Shown: positions 57,414 through 64,000 of the stretch, one piece after another
Position numbering within the stretch: position 1 is the stretch's first letter
Layout: each line of letters begins with the position of its first letter
Assembly: GCF_000003815.2 (NCBI RefSeq)
Contig: NC_049979.1
Location: forward strand, 15,658,275-15,722,274
Source: Branchiostoma floridae
Lineage: Eukaryota > Chordata > Leptocardii > Amphioxiformes > Branchiostomatidae
Reading direction: 5' to 3'
DNA: 64,000 nt
Notes under the pieces: model-generated
What the model was told of the DNA's origin: nothing
What the model saw: only the letters and a program-made list of their open reading frames with translations
Database searches by the model: none
Translations under genes and position numbers: made by a program

Positions 57414-57832
57414 GGTTAATAACACTATCTCATTGCATATCGACCGTCATTGAGCAAAGATGAGACGTTGTTGGGTGGTGGGAACTCATTGAAAATCTGA
57501 GCGCTGCACGTGCCATTATTTCAAATTTTCGGAATGTACGCGAACATGACCAAATGCATCCCGAACGCTTCCGGAGATGTCGTCACTTGTTCGAATAAGG
57601 TTTCGATTTGCGAACAGGCGAATCAGATTCAATTCGAAAATTTCCGAAAAGTACAGACGGGAAACCGTTAGTGGCTTGATCTTGTGCTGATTTATTACAG
57701 GATGTAATAAATCAAGGGGGTCCATTTGCGGCATGTTTGTGCGTCCTTCTAAACGCTGAAAGTACGAAATAATGATACAAATGTGCTAGAATGGTGAAGT
57801 AAATGTCATTGTACCGATTGTCTCATCCAGAA

Positions 57833-57951
57833 TACTGTAAATGCATTTAAGTTCGCGGGGATTTGATTTCGCGGTAGCGGGAAAAGGGACTTTTCGCAGT
57901 GGATTTAATTTCGCGGTAACACCATAGACTGCAGCATAATACCATAATTTC
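57833..57951. repeat. Truncated copy of the TACTGTAAATGCA MITE
   Basis: Matches the first ~119 bp of the element at 54763-54962 with a few substitutions, then stops. The right half and right terminus are missing. Confidence 0.8.
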
Positions 57952-58138
57952 CAATTTTAATGCACTAAAAATTGCTCTGGGTGCCTTTAACGTCAACTAT
58001 GACCTCCATCAGAACATAGTGACTGTGCTGATCATAAAACTACAACAAACATCTCTGAGATATGTAAGTTGTAACATTATGTATTTTTATGTCGTTCATA
58101 CAGAGAAGTGTGGCACTTTATATTAAAGAAGTGAAACT

Positions 58139-61100
58139 ATGAGTGACTACATTCCCCCTGGAGCAGCTGGGGGTCCACCCCCCTCCTCGCTACCCTCCGA
58201 TGATGGGGAGGGAGGTTTTGATGAACAGTTTGTATCGCCATTGGATGACAGATATAGATGTCCAGTTTGTATATTAATTCTCAGAGAACCAAGGCAAACA
58301 GGATGTGGACATAGATTTTGTAACTACTGCATCACATTAAAGTTAAGGTAAGTTTTCAGACAGAGACCTTTGTTTGATGAAAATGCCAACCACAAGCCAC
58401 CATTTATATGTGCTGTAGTTAGGTGAGCCAATCATATACATTGTACTTCTCTTAATTACTAGCAGTGCCATGTTGTTATTAATTCAACAATATCTACAAT
58501 ATGTAAACACCTTGTTCCAGTAAGTAGTTGGTTGAAAGGACAATTCTTAACTTATGGTTGTGGTTTTTAAATTTAAGGAGTTTATTCCTTTCAGAGAGCC
58601 AAGCCCCAAATGTCCAATAGATGGTGAAGAGCTAACACAAAATGAGGTTTGTATTTTTTCTTGTATAGGGTAAAACATTTTGGCATGGAAATATAGGAAG
58701 TGGAACTATGATACATAATACCAGTATTGTCATAATTTCTTAAAATCTAACGTTAATTCAATGTATTTTGTGCTTGTTCCAGGTGTTTCCTGACCTTTTC
58801 TGCAAAAGGGAGATTCTTATGTCCAAAGTTTACTGTAGATTTAAGAAGAATGGATGCCAAGAAATTGTTCTGTTGAGAAATTTAGAGGTAAGGAAAATAG
58901 ATAAAGTATTGAACATTACAGATAAAGTGGTAGTTAACACATTGATATTTGTTGATTGCATTGAATGTAATTGTAGATCTATTAATAATAAACACAATTT
59001 CATATTTTTGTCACACACAGGCCCATATAAACGAGTGTGAATATGCCATTATTGACTGCATCTTTAAGGAAGCCGGATGCATAGTAACTGTTCAGAGACG
59101 CCACCTTCCCCACCATCTGGAGTCAGAGTGCAACTACAGACAGGAACAATGCAGTTTCTGTGGGGAACTTGTGGCTGTGTCACAGCTCGAGGTACAAACT
59201 TGGAAGGAATTATTGACCTTTGTCGATGTCCAGCCATGGAATTGAGAACATCATTGAAGTGATAATGCACTCTTCATATTTTCCTACTATGGAAGGAACA
59301 TCTATATAAGATCAATAGTAAGTTCTTGGTCAGAAGATGTAGTGCTACTAACATGTTTTCTTGGATTATAGTGAAGAATGGAATGTCATTTGAGCATCTG
59401 GATTGCAGAGTGCAGACAATGGCAGGCACATAAGAAAGCTGCCAGAGACTGGATGCTGTTACCGTAGTACACTTGTCTTGCTCCATCATTTGCCGTTTTA
59501 GTTGGCATGAGTCACAATGGTCTATGCTGCTGCCATGGACGGGAGGAGAACTTCTCTCATATTTCAGGCATACTCCAAATGCAATCTTCTTTTTTGCTTC
59601 CTCCTTTGTCCTTACAAGTGTGATACTGTGTTAGCAGGATATACAAGTACATGATTGTGTATTACTTTGCCTGCCTACTACTTAACCCAACTTTTTTGTA
59701 TGTGTTGTATGTGTAGGACCATGAGAGACAAGTTTGTGCAAATATTCCAGTAATATGCCCCAACAACTGTGGGACAACCAACATTCAAAGAGCACAGGTA
59801 AAAATGTACACATTTTCACTAATTAGGCTTGGACATTGATTTCAGCCTGTAAGATCTAGCTAACTGTGCCATGGGCTAGTAGATGCAGAAGCAACTTGTC
59901 CTTTCAAGAAAGTTCAACATCTAACAGTTGGTCAAACTTAAGAGTCATTACAGTAGGTCAAAGCAGATGTACAATGTATTTTGACTTCTACTCTGATGCA
60001 TCTTAATAATATTTATTTTGACCCAACTTGTGCTTTTTTTAGCTGGAAGAACACTTCAAAGTTTGCCCAGTTGCTGAAGCAGAATGTAGCTTCAGTTCAC
60101 ATGGTTGTCATTTCAAGGTATGTGATTTGCAAAATATCATATTACGTAAATGCTGAGTCGCATTTCATTACACGAAATTTGCCACATTAATTGTGCAATT
60201 TGTCAGGTTGATCATGAGTATAAATCTGTTTTTGTTGAGAGATGATAACTTTCAGCATTACTAAGGTGGCCAAAATTCAGTAATATGAAAGAAAAAATTG
60301 CTACTTTAAAAAGTTTGTGCATTTTTCCCGTCCATTTGTTCACATTTGTGTGAGGTGCCATCCTGTACGTAACTTTCATTTTGCCATATATGCAAATTAG
60401 CAGTTAATTAATCAACTGTGTATGATTTTGGACATCATATTCAGTTGCTTAAGTAATTGCTACAATTTGAATAACTTTCACTTCACCATCAACGTATTCA
60501 GTCATGTTTGATGTTTTAGGGGAGAAGATCAGCTTTACAAGACCATGAGTCTCAGTCCATGACAGAGCACTTTGAATTGGTAACCAGAAGTCTAGGCTCT
60601 TTGGAGCTGGAACATTCAAGAACTAAGAGAGAATTGCAGGAAAAGAACAATGAGACAGAAGTACTAAAAGAAAAGGTTAAACAACAGGAAGCTGAAGTTG
60701 CAAGTATGAAGCAAAGTAACAGCAAACAGGAAGCCAAGATTGCAGCCCTACAGGTAGACATATACTTCAGAACTTCTTGTGCTTAGCCAATGCTATTTGT
60801 AGATTCTGAAACAAGATGAAATGTTGTCTTTAATCTGTTATGGTGAGTCTCTCTGGTTGTAATCAAAGTCAAGCACACTTTTGTCAACATGTGAGGTCAG
60901 AATTACACGTGCATTTGGACCATGTTTCATTGTTGAACACCGTATTGTAACTATAGAATAACCAAATGTTGATTAATTGGAGCTGAATCTTCATTTGTAT
61001 TTTGCTTCTTAAGTGGGACTCTGTTATATAGTTTGTGAGTTGTTTTAGTAACACTGGTGGATCTGACAAATTTTCATATAGAAAATGATGGCGAGTCAGA

Positions 61101-62056
61101 CTGACAGGCAGATAAATATAGAGCAAGGACTTGGAAGTACAGCAAAGAAAGAGGAGGTGGATCAGCAGAAGAGAGAACTGTCTTCAGTAAAGGAACAAGT
61201 GAAGAGGCTCGACAACAGAGTCAACAGTCTGGAGTCACGAGGGGGAGGTGCCAGCAGCAAGGGAGATGGATATTCAGGTTAGTTCTCAATTCTAATCATC
61301 CTGCTTTTTGTAGGTCATGCTCTATTTTTTCCATTCACCTTAGAATGATCATCGATTTTTAAAGCTTTTATTTCAATGCATCCCCTTTAGAGAATATGTA
61401 CAACCAAAGTTTTCTCCTAATGTGCAAAGTGCAATCTTATCGTCTATTAGCTCATAGCAGGCAACATTGTTGATTTTCTTTCAGGTGTAATGGAAACTCA
61501 ACTGAATGCTCATGACAGACAACTCGGCATCCACGATGTCCGACTGGCTGAGATGGACCTCCGCTTCCAGATCCTGGAGACAGCCAGCTTTGATGGCACC
61601 CTTCTGTGGAAGATCAAGGACTACACCAGGAGGAAGCACGAGGCAGTGACTGGGAGAACCCTGTCCCTCTACAGCCAACCCTTCTACACATCTCAGTTTG
61701 GCTATAAGATGTGTGCCAGGGTGTACCTGAATGGGGATGGTATGGGGAAGGGTACCCACATGTCCCTGTTCTTTGTAGTCATGCGGGGGGAATATGATGC
61801 TCTTTTGCCCTGGCCCTTTAGACAGAAAGTAACCCTGATGCTTCTAGACCAGGATCAGGGCAGGCGCCACCTGTCGGATACGTTCCGCCCTGACCCGACC
61901 AGCAGCAGCTTTAAGCGCCCTACCAGCGACATGAACATCGCTTCAGGCTGCCCACTGTTTGTGTCACAGTCAGTGGCTGAGTCAAAAACATACTTGAACG
62001 ATGACACCATCTTCATCAAAGTCATTGTTGATTGCTCAGACCTTGTTAGTCCATAA
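58139..62056 (+). CDS. TRAF3-like adaptor / RING E3 ligase, tandem copy C (9 coding exons)
   Basis: Exons 58139-58347, 58595-58646, 58783-58887, 59021-59191, 59717-59797, 60043-60117, 60520-60753, 61082-61277 and 61485-62056 give 564 codons plus TAA. The Gly/Pro/Ser-rich N-terminus precedes a RING (CPVC, CGHRFC, CPID, final ligand Asp), then TRAF zinc fingers, a coiled coil (about 232-374) and a MATH domain with the TRAF3 signature. Compared with A and B, exon 5 is one codon longer and exon 6 one codon shorter, so that intron has slid by a codon. Its MATH domain differs from A and B at about 18 positions, mostly near the N-terminal KHEAVTG segment and the C-terminal AESKTYLN segment. It is the most diverged of the three copies and likely keeps the same family function. 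Confidence 0.92.
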
Positions 62057-64000
62057 CAATAGCACTGTTTAAGCCGTAGAGTGGCCAATGATTTGGGATT
62101 ACGAGCAGATAATCCTGCTTGATTTGTTACTCCCCAAGTCACTGGCCACTCTGAAACTCTTGAATCTGCAAACACAAGTTATCAGTGCCAAGGGAAGGAG
62201 GAGAGCAAACCCTTCACACACAGAATAGCTCAATGCTCTGCTACATTTAGAAGGAGAGGGACAGCACCACTTATTTTTAGAAGGTTGACTGACAGTGGCT
62301 CAGGTTCTGCCTCTGTTTCATGTCACAGAATTTAAGACTGCCTGCAGGAAGTGCTACTGCTCAAAACTTTTATTTCTCTGTTCCCTTGGTACTAAATTAT
62401 CTTTGGAATGTTGGACATCTGTGCTGTACAGCCCATTCCTTTTCTATAGTAAAAAGCCCCCAAATAGACAAGCTATCTTATAATACAATGCAGAGCTGCT
62501 TCTAGTCAATGTTGCTTTGTTCAATGAAAGACTGCATTTTTAAGATCTTGAGGCTAACTTAGCTGCTAAGGCATCTTCCCACCTTTGCAACAACTGACAT
62601 GCTTGCTTGCTTCACTTTCTTCTATCTGGTTTTGTTGAATGTTTTCTCCTTGGTTTAGTTACTTTTCTTTGTTGTCCAGCTCTTTACCTATAAATATGTT
62701 ACAGATTCAAGAACAAAGACGTATTCTTGGATTCAAGAGTTCTTGGATTCAAGACCTTCCACAACATAATTAATAGTTTTATTCATTTGAAGGTGTAGAT
62801 TGTTGAACAATGGTGGAACATAAACAATGCTTTCAACATCCAAATGTCTTAGCTTTACTTTGTTATTGTTTCATTCCATATTCTATTATTATCTCACCTA
62901 GTAAATCACAAAACTCAGGATAAAATGCCAGATGGCACATCATTTCAAAGAGCAAGTTGCTTTGGAAGTAGATTTCACTTTGTGCAAAGCATGGTGGATT
63001 TGTTAAACTTAATGTGCTTAAGGCCCCCTCTCACTTGACATGCGGCACGATTGCGGCATTGCTGCGTTCGAAAACGCAGATGTACCCCCACGGAACCTAG
63101 AGGTGCCGCAAGCAAACCTAGAGGTGCCGCAAGCAAACCTAGAAGTGCCGCTTGCAAGCGCGACGTTTTTTAAAAAGTTTAAAAATAACGCAAGTGGCAA
63201 GATGCTGCAACAGTGCCGCAACAGTGCCCCAACAATGCCCCAACAGTGCCGCCACCATGCCCCAAACAGTATCAAGGATATATTTTGCCTATTTTATACC
63301 AAGAATCAAAAGTAAACATCATTTTATCACCGAAAAACTATTTTAGATGCATTTCTAATAATTTTACAGCGGTTTTCGATCCAGTTAAAACACTGCGAAT
63401 TCCAGAAAACTTACCTTGTTTCCGTATTCAGAGTTAACTTAAAAATACATCTTTTGATTTATTTAATGGAAAGTAGGTCAGTATTTTATACTTGAAAACA
63501 AAAAATAAGTAACAGGTTTATCGATTAACCTACGGATGTAGAGATAAAGGTTATCGTACAACGTTCAAAAAGAAATTATTTATGTTGGATGATAACGAGT
63601 TTGCGTTTGCGTTATAACGTTACAAGCTAATCATTGCTGGTAGCCTGCCACCGATAAAATACAAAATTGCAGTCATTCAGACCCATGGGCCATATTTTTC
63701 TCACTTTTTACAAATATGATAGACTTAGACATCAATAGGCTGGCAAGCCATCCGCCGACAATGAAAATACTCAGCGTCATACAAAAAAAGTATGAAATAT
63801 CAAACATTTTCATTTTAGAAATTTGCAAAATTGGTGAATAAACATATAAACATACATAATTACACATAACGTTACATGGTGCAAAACGTACACATCGAGT
63901 GAAATCTGGTATATAGTTCGTGTCCGTTCATTTGGGTCATTTCCTTTACTGTAAAAGTCTTTCAAGGTTATTTATAGCATATGTACCATATAATTCATAT
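62057..64000. other. 3' UTR of TRAF3-like C and downstream DNA
   Basis: AT-rich non-coding sequence. A short-tandem-repeat patch lies at 63029-63260 and an AATAAA occurs at 63837-63842. No further gene recognised before the window ends. Confidence 0.4.
63029..63260. repeat. GC-rich patch of short tandem repeats
   Basis: Three copies of a 21-bp unit containing CCTAGAGGTGCCGCAAGCAA are followed by several 12-bp units of CAACAGTGCCGC/CAACAATGCCCC type. The patch is rich in GCGGCA words, unlike its AT-rich surroundings, and probably belongs to a dispersed repeat. Confidence 0.7.

Larger units (their letters stand above)
56528..57990. mobile_element. 1.46-kb inverted-repeat element carrying nested insertions
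   Basis: Termini TTAAAGGCGCCCAGAGCA (56528-56545) and its near-complement (to 57990) match with about one mismatch in 18. Inside lie a second complete inverted-repeat element (56594-57413) and a truncated MITE (57833-57951). No transposase seen. A CAAGGAGGTTTAACG word just outside the left end (56499) resembles the micro-insertion terminus. Confidence 0.65.

Noticed and set aside
63018-63315. Overlapping open frames with PQANLEVPQANLEVP-type repeats
   Set aside because: Produced by a 21-bp tandem repeat; frames are open on both strands and no gene context is present.

Overview
This is a eukaryotic, almost certainly deuterostome, genomic window. Genes are split by GT-AG introns, coding exons sit in AT-rich DNA full of small inverted-repeat elements, and the proteins are chordate-type: a BAHD1-like chromatin protein, NAA20, a Fn14-like TNF receptor and TRAF3-like adaptors. 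The best fit is a cephalochordate (amphioxus, Branchiostoma). That is inference from gene content, tandem gene expansion and repeat style, not from a database match.

Layout: (1) 3504-17100, + strand: a seven-exon BAHD1-like gene with a C-terminal BAH domain, behind a CpG-rich promoter. (2) 18989-20770, - strand: a small TNF-receptor-superfamily gene with a cysteine-rich domain, a Thr/Ser/Pro stalk and a membrane segment; its first and last exons are tentative. (3) 23091-25163, - strand: a complete six-exon receptor whose single cysteine-rich domain has the spacing of Fn14 (TNFRSF12A). (4) 26512-31929: a 5.4-kb foldback structure in which two kinds of minisatellite are mirrored around a centre near 29655, with a later 678-bp element in one arm. 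(5) 33014-36181, + strand: a complete six-exon NAA20 (NatB catalytic subunit). (6) 40543-44442, 49364-52410 and 58139-62056, + strand: three tandem TRAF3-like genes with the same nine coding exons (RING, TRAF zinc fingers, coiled coil, MATH). Between the first two lies a 5'-truncated LINE with an open 3' half and an R2-type zinc motif and endonuclease region (- strand, 45538-47595).

How the genes fit together: Fn14-type receptors signal through TRAF adaptors to NF-kB, and TRAF3 restrains the non-canonical NF-kB route. Both receptor genes have perfect kappaB consensus sites just upstream of a TATA box. Each TRAF3-like gene has an upstream CRE octamer followed within 2-4 bp by a kappaB or kappaB-like site. 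The window therefore looks like a linked receptor/adaptor module with possible NF-kB feedback. The regulatory part is inferred from motifs only.

Other points of interest: the MATH exons of the first two TRAF genes encode identical protein although their other exons have diverged, with third-position patterns that suggest gene conversion. Four tiny palindromic or near-palindromic insertions (14-32 bp) beginning CAAGGAG are flanked by 7-8-bp target-site duplications. Splice sites were placed by eye from GT/AG signals, reading-frame phase and family resemblance; all sites were read manually.
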